Shown piece by piece: positions 46,012 through 55,956 of a stretch of 64,000 nucleotides of DNA. Made by a program: the position numbers and the translations under genes. The stretch lies in NCBI GenBank assembly GCA_019787685.1, contig JAHNUO010000025.1:62001-126000 (forward strand), given 5' to 3'. A model generated the notes under the pieces. The model was not told the DNA's origin. It ran no database searches and saw only the letters and a list, made by a program, of their open reading frames with translations. Every line of letters starts with the position of its first letter. Within the stretch, counting starts at the first letter, position 1. This DNA comes from Chiua virens. Lineage: Eukaryota > Basidiomycota > Agaricomycetes > Boletales > Boletaceae.

Positions 46012-47485
46012 TCCACCCTGTTCGGGGCATAGAGAGTGGAAAGGGCTGTATGCCAGGAGAATGGAAGGAGGCCAAATGCCAGGAGAATAGAGGGACCTTG
46101 TATAATAGTTGTCGTGTATGATGTATGGTGCGATCATTGTTTGCCTGTCTGTTTGCAACCTGAGCCAAGATAAGTAAGATTGATACAATATATATATATA
46201 TTCCATGTCATACAACGACTCAAGTGGACTATGCTGCTTGCATGGCAGTGTTTTTCAGGAGCAACCTCAGAAAGTCAGACACGACCCAATCACCGTCGTA
46301 GTCATTCAATTGTGGGTACCGTTCCTTTGCCTATCAAGTTATCACTAAGTAACTGATCTTTCTGGGGAGGGTTCGAACCCACTTTAGCAAACACCACCTT
46401 CAGGCCTGCTTGTTTCTGTTTACTCCATGGCTTCGTTATGACAAGGTGATCTTGGGCTAGCTGGATTACAAATGTCTGCAATGATATAGTGAGCAATTGG
46501 CAGGAAGGGAAGCAAGGTGAGTTACACGAATTTCCTCATATTCAGTCACTGGCCATCTTAATTTTTCTTGTAGATTATAGCCACCTTGATTGATTCTAGA
46601 AACCTCTCCCCACAGTTTAAGTATCAGAGTCTTGACCTGTGGGCTAGGATTCCCCACTGGCACCAGTTCATCTTGCTGTGACTCAGCGGCAGGTCAGTTA
46701 CCTGAAATACGAGGAAACATCTTGTGCTGCGTGAGGGGTGGCGGAGTTACCATCCGTTTGGGGGGGAAGATGGACTGGCATATCAGAGGAGAAAAATGAC
46801 AATGATAAGACCAGTGAGATGTCGTTACTTTGGGCATACTGGATTGTTATTGACAACCCCCTTCCTTTGACCTTTTATAAAGATACCTTTATAAAGCAGA
46901 GCAGAGCTGGGTAGTCCCTCAGCATACCTTCACAACTGTCGCGTCCCCACGTAGTCCCAAATCGTCTATTCTTGTTCTAGGCAAACCCTTGTACCCTTGT
47001 ACGTGCATACATTTCTCGTGGCTCATGTACCTAGCTCACACAAACTCTTACCCAGATCACCGGCACCACACAATCTGTTTGTTGCTGGACTCACGTCTTG
47101 GTGCAGTCGCACTCCCAATGGATTAGACAAGGTATGTATATTACAGTGGAGTTTGAAATCAGCCATCACTATTTAGTATGAGCAGAGTATCAGTCCATCG
47201 GTTTCCTTCACTTCCCCATGCTCACCCATTAATACTCATTAGTCGCACTAATAGTTACATACCCTAAGATCACCCCATACCATAGCCACTATACCTTACC
47301 TACATCACATTTAGTTACCCCCAAGAAAACAAAAGTCATGTTTGTTATTTGCGCCCTAAGTTAGTAACCTTATGCCCTTTGATACCCCCATGGAACCACT
47401 ATTGTTTTGCTCCCTTCATTATGTGTACTCGGATATGCTCCTCAGTTACCTCACTAAAGCTCAGTATGGTATTTCCTATTATCGC
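46012..47485. other. Unassigned stretch with a TATA-like region
   Basis: Minus frames at 46663-46302 read WPVTEYEEIRVTHLASLP and further on WSKQKQAGLKVVFAKVG, resembling short basic segments of unannotated basidiomycete proteins. TTATAAAGATACCTTTATAAAG at about 46876 could be a promoter. An inverted copy of the TAGTGACGGCCGATTT motif (TTTGAAATCAGCCATCACTA) lies at about 47152. Confidence 0.3.
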
Positions 47486-48100
47486 TGAAGGTAATATATC
47501 CCGGCTGTAGTGCAATACTCAGGGGGATTGAAAGAAATAGAAAGAGGGTGAAGGAATGCAATTCCATTCGACCCAGGGACAACACTGAGTTGGTGAACAA
47601 CGAATAATGGTTTTTGAGTAGTCCAAGATGAATCTGGGGCAAATCTGGATTAAAACGGATAGAAAGGCGGACATGGCAGTCCGATCCGGATCGAGAAAAT
47701 ACGAGGAGAGTGAGAGAAAGCGAACGTTGACCGAAAATGATGTGAGACAGATGCACACAGGCAAAAAGCTACTGTATTTTTGTCAATACAGTGAATTTAT
47801 AGTCCTCGGGAATACCCTCAGACTCGTCCTAAGTAAGGATAATAATAAAAAGAAGGTTTTCGTACAGTATAAAGTTCAAGAGGCACCCGAACGTCCCTGC
47901 AAGGGCTGCGTGACATGGTCTAGCCAATGCTAAGTATGAATAAGGAGCATCAAAAATAAAATAAAAGAGTCCGAGGCAAAACGGGCGCGGATACAGCAAT
48001 CTGGATGAGTTTGCACATGCAGACAGATCAGGATCGGGATCGGGTGACGACAGGGTGTGGAAACGTGCTATGTGAGCACAGGAAATACCTATTCCCTACA
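47486..48100 (-). mobile_element. Solo LTR, family C (copy 5)
   Basis: 615 bp, minus orientation (TGTAGGGAATAGG at the right end), with flanks TCGC (47482-47485) and TTGC (48101-48104) that differ by one CpG transition. Confidence 0.88.
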
Positions 48101-48182
48101 TTGCTCCTTGGCAACACTCAAGAACAAAAAACAATACTGTACTTATACTGTGAAGAAAATGAACCCGCATTCATCGTACAAC

Positions 48183-49520
48183 ATGGATGCTACTCAGGAT
48201 GTGAGCAGAGCAACGTCTGTGTCCTTTGTCCTTTCTACTAACAGTAACAGTTTTCTCTCAAGTTCACACTTGTGCGGCACACCAAAGCCGTGAATACAAT
48301 TGTTATAAGCCCCTGCGGCTCCATGCTCCTGAGTGGTGGTAAGTTTCGTTCTACTCTTCACAATTCCTCTCTCACTGTCAGACCAGGTAATGATAGTTGT
48401 GTCGTCATTTGGAGTTTATCGTCAGGAGAAATGATTCAGGAAGTTTATATTCCCTCCACTGGATTTATATCTTGTCTCACATGAATCGGACTATCTGACA
48501 AGGAGGATGCATTTGTGTTTGGTGCCTCTGATGGGAATATTCATCTCTACAGTCGACCCAAGGACAACCCCTTGTTTGCATTCACTTCAATCACTCTCGC
48601 CCATGGCAGCGCCATCGAATTTTTCGCATGGGATCCTGTTCAGAGTCATTTGGCAAGTGCAGGCAACAGTGAAGTTAAGTTATGGAAAGGTAGCCCAGAA
48701 GCCAGTATGTTTAATCATTGTCTATCTGAACCATTGTCCTTGTACTGACTTCCTCAGAATCATTCATTTCATTCAGCCCTGATGCCAAAAAGCAGCCCTA
48801 TATTACTCATTCTGTTCATTTCTGCGATGAAGGTTCAAGTCTTCTCATCAGTTACCTTGAAAGTGGCTTTGTGTGTGCCTCATTTTTTTTCCCTTGTATC
48901 CTTTATCGAAGGTGCTTACAGTGCTGGGCTTGCAGTTTCTGTTTCTCTTGTGATCCATGGGATTTCAAGTGGAAAAAGAAAGTCAATGGATGCATGTACG
49001 CGTTTCCTCTTTGTCCTTGTTCTTGGAGTTGATCATCCCTGCAGCAGCAGCACTTGTCTCAATGGCCAACACCTTTTAATCACCAACCTGCATGACAGTA
49101 TCGATCGCTACACCCTGCCTACAATGCATCGCAGTCAGACATATCATCATACGATTCTTGTCAATGTCCCCCTCCAGATTTCAGTTGCATGCGAGCTAGG
49201 ATGGGTGATAGTTGGTGGGAATAATGGTTTCACCAGGGTGTTTGATTATCAAACAGGTACTTTCTGCAGGAAGTTGGACCATGGTAGCTGTATGTGTTTT
49301 TGTAACTTGCTCACGAGTACTCTGACTTCTCAATCTCCAGCTGGAGATCGAATTGTTGCTATCACAGTGAGCTGTCTTTGAGTTATCCCCATGTGGTCTC
49401 TAACTTCAACTTAAATCCTATCAGGCCTTTGAAGGAACAAGCAGTTGTATCATTGCAACTGGGAGTGCGTCAGGGGGTCATAGCAGTGTGAAGGTATGGA
49501 CTCTACAAAAGCAGGTGGGT
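48183..49520 (+). pseudogene. WD40-repeat protein (decayed)
   Basis: Beta-propeller repeats are visible in order: VRHTKAVNTIVISPCGSMLL; after an intron (about 48341-48388) DSCVVIWSLSSGEMI; then DAFVFGASDGNIHLYSRPKD; FFAWDPVQSHLASAGNSEV followed by KLWK. Further on are NVPLQISVACELGWVIVGGN with GFTRVFDYQTG, and finally CIIATGSASGGHSSVKVWTL near 49500. The ATG at 48183 precedes the first repeat but needs an intron or indel to join the frame. A TGA after FISCLT stands where Trp is expected, and the middle (about 48780-49010) is broken. The downstream SPS/PPL-rich tail (49740-49880) may be translated in an intact relative. WD40 proteins are scaffolds; the partner is unknown. Confidence 0.65.
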
Positions 49521-50129
49521 AGTTATTTTTCCCCCTTCATTGCTAATCTGTTGAGCGAACCCAGCGCTCTTTGCAGGGTTCCTCACCCCCTACCACACAA
49601 AATCTTCACCAGCCCTCCTCATCTACTAAGCAGATAGTGATCTTTGGCATCATATATGTCCTCGTGAATATTATTATGCAATACCTTACCCTTTCTACCC
49701 CGTATAACACCTTCATTACGATATGAGACTTAACCATATCTGCAGTCCATTCCAGTGACTCCCTTAGTCCCCCTCTTAGCTCCTCTGTGATCCATCCCAG
49801 CGATTCTCCTCATAGTCTCCCCCTTAGCTCCTGTGCAGTCCATCCCAGCGTCTCCCCCATCAGTTCCCCCTTTAGTATGCCTTAAGCATCCTCCCCATCC
49901 TGGACAACTTATCTACATGTAATGTAAGTACCCCAAAAACTACGCTCTGCTTCTCAAATGGTTAATGGCGAATGAGTAATACACTCCTTCGTGCAATCAT
50001 GTATATGTAGTACACAAATCCACATTGACTAGCTTGTATACTCACTTTACTGCAATAGTCTACCACCGACTACATCATTTTCAATGCTACGCCTCACCCC
50101 ACAGTTCCCCTCACATTGTGCTGGCACCG
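49521..50129. other. Pyrimidine-rich tail between WD40 and transposase genes
   Basis: Two to three imperfect repeats of CCATCCCAGCG...CTCCCCC...TTAGCTCC lie at about 49738-49875. Otherwise nothing is recognised. Confidence 0.35.
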
Positions 50130-53100
50130 TCAAATGCCTTCTAATGTTGTAAGTTCGGTGCCACCCTGTATTTGCATGCAGTCACTCACCCTATTTAATG
50201 CCTTCATTGCCAATATTCCAGTAATCCATGGCATGCTTACTCCATGGCAAACTTTTCCCTGTTTCAAGGGAACAATATCCAGATCAGTTGCATATGTGTC
50301 CCTCCACAGACTGGCTCCAAAATCTCTGTATTCTTGGAAGGGATCCTGCATGGCATTCGAAATTGGTAAGTGTTGGCAAACTGTCAAGAAGTACTCCTTT
50401 CCACCCGCTAACAAGATTCCAAAGATGTGCTCGATTCTCCCTGGGACGGACACTCGTCCATCATTGAAAAAGATGGTACAATCGGTTTTGGATACCTCGT
50501 GTGTGGCATATTGAATACCACATAAATGGTAGCGTTTATACATTTCAATCTTGCTATTCTGAGCATTGATTCCTCTCACATGGAGTGCATTGATGATATA
50601 GTCGGGTATTGGGGTTTCTTCACTAGTGTGTTGATTGTTGTGCATGCTTGGTATGTCACCCACTGTCGATATTCCACACAGAAGACTGAGATCTGCATCG
50701 AATAAAGTCTCTCCTTGTGTCTGTCTGGACACTTGTAGTATGGCACTTGCGTGTTCAATGATACTTGCAGAATCCTTTTCTTGAAGGAGGACTCTTACTT
50801 TCACTCCTGTGCAGAAAGTAAGAAGCATGGTTTTCTCCATTTCACCTTCATTCCTGTGAGTTTTATTGATCTTCCTTCTGGTCATGTTTACCTACCCATT
50901 TTGTAGTTCATGTTGCTCTTCTGCAACGTGCCAATTATCCGTTCAAACAGAAACATCCACCATCCATGCATCGGGCCATACCTTCGCAGAACTTGGCGGT
51001 GAAAACCAATAAATGAATGGACAGTGATCTGTACCTCTCAAAAAATTCATGGATGTGCAACGCCACATGGTGATTAGGCCGCCAAGCTATGTCTGGAAAG
51101 AGGTCTTTGACCAATTGCAAGTAGGCCGTCATATACCCTGCATACTGACGTGTGTGTTCGTCAGACATGACATGAGATGTTCCCCATCTGATTGCCATAG
51201 CCAAGAGCATTGTGCCGTGTGCCAGCTTCTTCCTTCACACACTCTTCTCGTCTCCGGTGCAATCAGTGCCCCACAGTTTGAGGAGTGTGACAGGAAGGTC
51301 AAACTCAATACTCGATCGCCATTGATCTGCTTTCAGTTTTCCATGGTCGGCATTGCCAAGGTCAATAGGGGGTCCCCTGTGCCAGGAAGGTCTTCGTATT
51401 TTCTTTAAACACTCTTGAATCTGATTGACTTCCTCGTTGGTTAGGGGTTTGCAGCTTTGTGGTTTCTTGTCCGCATGCCTTCCATTTCCAATGCTGCATT
51501 CATCCACAAGTTCTTGCCCCATGAAGGAGCCTTCATCCACCTCCATGTGAACGCTTTCCTGAATCGTCCTTGTGAGTACGGCCTTCAAGATCGTCATGTT
51601 AGATACATATTTTGTAAGTGTTTGCTGCTCACCGATAGCAGCACCTGAATTATCTCCTGTTTTTTAGGCACCTTTCGCAATGAGTTCACCAGGTGGTGTA
51701 CATTGCACTCGTCTAGCAGTTTCCGAAGGGTAGGTGCATGCAATTGACCTAGCGCCACTTCAGTCGGATTGGTTTGCAGGATTTCCCTGCCTTTCACCAG
51801 CTCCCGTTTGTCAACCAGTTGATCAGGACCTCCAGAATTGCATAAGTCCTTGTTCACTTGTTTATCAATAACGATAAGGTCTCTGAACTGGAACTGCGTT
51901 AGCTCAAGGAAAAGATTATGCATGCCATCGATAATGAGGAAACGAGTTGGGTCCCAGTACAGCAAGTGAAGTAGTTCAGACCACCGCACACCCGTCTCCT
52001 TGAAAAATTCAGTCCCATTCTTTCTTGGTATCCATGTCTCTCCATTCAATGGCTGCATTGTAGGGAATAGGTATTCCCTGTGCTCGCATAGCACATGTCC
52101 GCACCCTGTTGTCACCCGATCCCGATCCTGATCTGTCTGCATGTGCAAACTCATCCAGATTGCTGTATCCGCGCCCGTTTTGCCTTGGACTCTTTTATTT
52201 TATTTTTGATGCTCCTTATTCATACTTAGTATTGGCTAGACCATGTCATGCAGCCCTTGCAGGGACGTTCGGGTGCCTCTCGAACTTTATACCGTATGAA
52301 AACCTTCTTTTTATTATTATCCTTACTTAGGATGAGTCTGAGGGTATTCCTGAGGACTATAAATTCACTGTATTGACAAAATACAGTAGCTTTTTGCCCG
52401 TGTGCATCTGTCTCACATCGTTTTCGGTCAACGTTCGCTTTCTCTCACTCTCCTCATATTTTCTCGATCCGGATCGGACTGCCGTGTCCGCCTTTCTATC
52501 CGTTTTAATCCGGATTTGCCCCAGATTCATCTCGGACTACTCAAAAACCATTATTCGTCATTCACCAACTCAGTGTTGTCCCTGGGTCAAACGGAATTGC
52601 ATTCCTTCACCCTCTTTCTATTTCTTTCAATCCCCCTGAGTATTGCACTACAGCCAGGATATATTACCTTCAGCATCATAATGGTACTGGTAGGTATGAT
52701 ACCTCCAACTATTGTAGTTGAAGTTCCCCTTCTCTGACTTGTTCAACCAACAGAGATTACACAAATGGCGTGACGTAGGGGCTGCAAAACTGTCAATTTT
52801 TCGAGTGGCTGGCAAATCACTGATAACCAGAGCAATGACCAAGCGTATCAAGCAGCCCATGGAATGGCTCATAGTCCTGGTGAACCACGTCCCAAATTTT
52901 CAGGCAGCAACAAAGGAATCAATGACAGGCCACAAAAAATGATTGACCTGTTCAAGCAAAGGCTCCTTAGGTCCAGGGATGATGCCCGCAAGATAAATGT
53001 TTTCAGGTTTGTAACAAAGACTGGGGAGGAGATTGAGGATAGTCATTGCAACCGAACCAACAGATTTCTTTTTCCTGGCCATCTTGTTTCCTAGAGGGTT

Positions 53101-54321
53101 GAACCAGTCGATACTGAGACTCCAGGCTAAGCGGAGGTCGCTCCTCTTTAAACCGTCTATGAAGGGCTTCTTATCCAGTCCCTGAATCTCAGATATTGCT
53201 GTCCTGTCTTTGATATCCCATAGGTGATATTTGTCATTCAGCAAGGTTCTGCACTCCAAAGCTTCCTCTATCCCAGGATGACTCAATAATTCACCCATGA
53301 AGTCACTGTAATCTTGGACCACGTAAGGCTTTACAGGAACTTTGATCTTCTTGCCACCCTGTTTCACCGTTTTGACTAATAGTTGTCTGCAGGGCTTCCC
53401 ACCTCAGTACTTCGTGAACATACACTGTGTAGGGTAGGTCTGCAAGTCCCCCTTCCTAACCAGCGCATACATGTAGGAGCATTTGGGACACGTGGCATAG
53501 GTGTGGGTTATCAGGTCAAGGTCAAGTTTCTTGTGAACCGTGCGGATGTCTCGGGGAAGATAATCACTGACTCCCTCTCCAGATTGACCAGTTCCCTCTC
53601 TCGTGGTAGGATTGCCAAGGACTGTGGTCAGCAAGAGGTTTAGTAAGCCCAGTAAAGTGTTCGACCAGGGGCGCATGAGATGACCGAAGACATTCAGAAT
53701 GAGAGCTATGAGCATGGGCAAGAAGATAGCTGGATTGGCGTTTCAAAAGCAGTGGTGGAATTTATCTTCTGTAAGTTAGTTTAATGAGTCACTACAAACT
53801 TGGTGCTGAGCTTGCATCATACCTGTGTCCACTACTTCTGCAGCCTGCTCCCTCTGCGGGACGATCTCTGGAGCCTACCCATCCAAGGTTGTCTTGACAG
53901 TGGTCACCGCTGCGAGGACTCGATCCAAAGAATTCTTCAATTCACTGCAAAGTAACTCATTCGTATTGTCTCCTCCAGTGTCCAGGTGTGCGATCCTCTG
54001 CCTATTCTCCTCCAACCAAATCAACTCCTGCTGTAGCGACGCTATTGTGGCTTTCTGTGCCCCTTGTACATTCAAGCCCTTCATCATTGCAGAGATGCTC
54101 CCTGCACGCTCATGCAGCTGGTGGTCTGTGAGTGCAAGGTCTGCAAAAGTGGCATCGACCGGTTTGTGAAAGTACTCAGGCATTGTTGTAATCGGAATAG
54201 TGGTTGGGAATGGAGTGGTATCTGGGGCGACTATTTCCTTTGATGCTGCATGCTCCTCGGTCAATGTTTTTTCTTCCAAGGTCATCTTGAACACACTTCT
54301 TGCAACTTCCTCAATTGCCAC
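50130..54321 (-). pseudogene. Tnp2-type CACTA-like transposase, split by a family C LTR
   Basis: The whole protein can be followed leftwards. There is an N-terminal helical region (54321-53875), then LILNVFGHLMRPWSNTLLGL. A Cys ribbon follows (ATCPKCSYMYAL, TYPTQCMF), and after it the core LRLAWSLSIDWFNPLGNKM, LPSLCYKPENIYLAGIIPGP and KEPLLEQVNHFLWPVID. A Cys motif HLCNLCWLNKS comes next. After the LTR (52059-52672) come TGVRWSELLHLLYWDPTRFL and IDGMHNLF, then RRPSWHRGPPIDLG, KADQWRSSIEFDLPVTLL, RPNHHVALHIHEFF, EGEMEKTMLLTFC and the C-terminal VPGRIEHIFGILLAGGKEYF. Stops include a TGA (expected Arg) after MFTKY and another after KKEWD; an extra T gives a frameshift just after it. This is the only transposase-like gene in the giant element and in this copy it is dead. 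Confidence 0.9.
52059..52672 (+). mobile_element. Solo LTR, family C (copy 6)
   Basis: 614 bp, TGTAGGGAATAGG...ATTACCTTCA, with perfect GCAT duplications (52055-52058 and 52673-52676). Removing the LTR and one GCAT joins the transposase frame as HYDA-AIEWRDMDT. Confidence 0.93.
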
Positions 54322-55215
54322 ATCCTGGTAGCCCTATGAGATCATGTTGTACAACGAATTCAACACTTCACTCACACTTTTATCGTGTAGTGTCATATTG
54401 GAAAGACACTGTGATATGTTCAAGTCATCATTCTATTGAGTAGTTGTTACACCTCTGACATAACAAATGAAATTTTAAATACCCCGGTATGCAAGGCAAG
54501 TTGGACATGATCATTGCAATCATGCCTTCACTTTACATCTTTGTGGACTTCCTTTCCCCCACAGTTGGTGCAATAGCACAGGACCATGGCAAGTTCATTC
54601 CTATCTCACTATTCTGGCTGCTCTATATGCTCTTGCTGAACAACGCACGCCTCCTAAGGAATTACTCTACTTTGACCACACGTAATGGTAACCAGTAATA
54701 AGCAAGGCCCTCCATAACTGGCAAACAAGGCACTTAGCCTTAGCTCAGTAAGCGACAACAAAATGGAACAATTCATTATACTGACTTGACTACCGTTCCT
54801 GACTTTCCATATTCAATTGCTAATTGTTAACTTCAACAATAGATTCATGACTCTTATATCCCTCTCAATGCATTGCAGTCTGCCCCTCTTCCACTTTCTC
54901 CTCAGCATGGTTGTACGTCCCGCCATTCAAGTTCCATAGTCTGTCTCATGTTAACATTTGTGGTCAGTGCTGCATACATGCTAAACGACGAGCACTGAAA
55001 GCCTCGGCCAACAAATGCAGTTCAGTCTCGGTGAGTTCCTCTTGCTTTAATAGTCCCATTACTGACTGATCCTGCAGACCCACCATTTTTTGCGAGAGAT
55101 CAAAGGAGTTACCATTTGGCTTTTTGCTATCTTCCTACTTGGATTGGCTTCTGTCCTGGCAGACTGGGGGTTACAGCAGATCAACTTTGCTTTCCTTCAC
55201 CTGGTCAACCTTAGT
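54322..55215. other. 5' region of the transposase gene
   Basis: No further conserved exon was identified. A 69-codon plus frame (54489-54698) has no recognised domain. The promoter of the transposase and subterminal transposon sequence probably lie here. Confidence 0.35.
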
Positions 55216-55479
55216 GAGGCCCCCTGTGTGGTTGTGAGTGGCCCCCTCAGACATATCTGACATCATATTTAGAATCTGTAGCAAAATAAGTAATCAAAAC
55301 CGAGTTTTCATAAATATTTATAATAAGTTTCTTGTTTCTTGACAAACTTTGCGCGTAAACCTGAGTTTAGATCTGGCATCAAAAATGATGACTTGACATA
55401 TTCAGTAAATTATTGTGCATTTGTAAGCAGCACAGATAAACTATCTTTTTCAGAAACATTTGACAAATTAGCTCACGAA

Positions 55480-55683
55480 ACAAAGGCTTCACTCTTATTT
55501 TGTCTAAATTTAGACATAATATTTTACATTTTCCCAAGCCTAAGTCCCGCAGGCAAAACTAGCAACATTTTGTCAGTTTGTTGTTAATTATGTTTCAACC
55601 ACATTAGTAGTTAGCTAGGCGGAATATGTTTGTAGCTATGTATAGCCTATGTTACAAGGATTTATTCAATCGTCCTAGGGGTG
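55480..55683 (-). repeat. Right terminal inverted repeat of the giant element
   Basis: Complement of the left repeat; the element ends CTAGGGGTG before TCA (55684-55686). A 16-bp palindrome TGTCTAAATTTAGACA lies at 55501-55516, at the place of the left-end palindrome. Weaker similarity continues inwards to about 55215. Confidence 0.9.
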
Positions 55684-55956
55684 TCATTCGGTTGATGCAG
55701 ATGAGTCCCAATCGGGCGGGGTCAACAAATGTAAACAATTCCTCCACACTGCGCGCAACGACGGTGACGACACAGTGCCGGACGACTTTCCCCCCCGCTA
55801 CATCGACGACAAGCTTGGCCACTGGTCTTGGTAGGCTGAGACGTCGAAGTACCATTGACTTCACAGCCAACTAGTAACTACTCGGCGCGGGTCAACGTGG
55901 TGTTTAGGTAAACCAGCGTCTACTGGATTTACAGCGAGCACTCCCGGCCATCCGCC

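Larger units (their letters stand above)
21094..55683 (-). mobile_element. Giant CACTA-like (Tnp2-type) transposon, 34.6 kb
   Basis: The two ends are inverted repeats starting CACCCCTGGGACAATTGAAT (left) and CACCCCTAGGACGATTGAAT (right, complement), about 94% identical for about 200 bp. Weaker similarity continues to about 470 bp. Both ends are flanked by TCA (21091-21093 and 55684-55686), as expected for the 3-bp duplications of CACTA elements. A complete Tnp2-type transposase lies next to the right end and reads leftwards. A second conserved basidiomycete gene reads the same way and ends near the left end. About 14.8 kb is later retroelement sequence, leaving a core of about 19.8 kb with F-box, WD40 and KOW-type genes. 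The alternative is two separate decayed elements whose outer ends face opposite ways; the matching TCA makes one element more likely but not proven. Confidence 0.65.

Noticed and set aside
46360..46385. GGGTTCGAACCC, a tRNA T-arm-like sequence
   Set aside because: The stem does not pair over five bases and no D, anticodon or acceptor arms fit around it.
21094..55683. Starship-type giant element
   Set aside because: No tyrosine-recombinase (DUF3435-like) gene was seen; the ends and the transposase are of the Tnp2/CACTA type.
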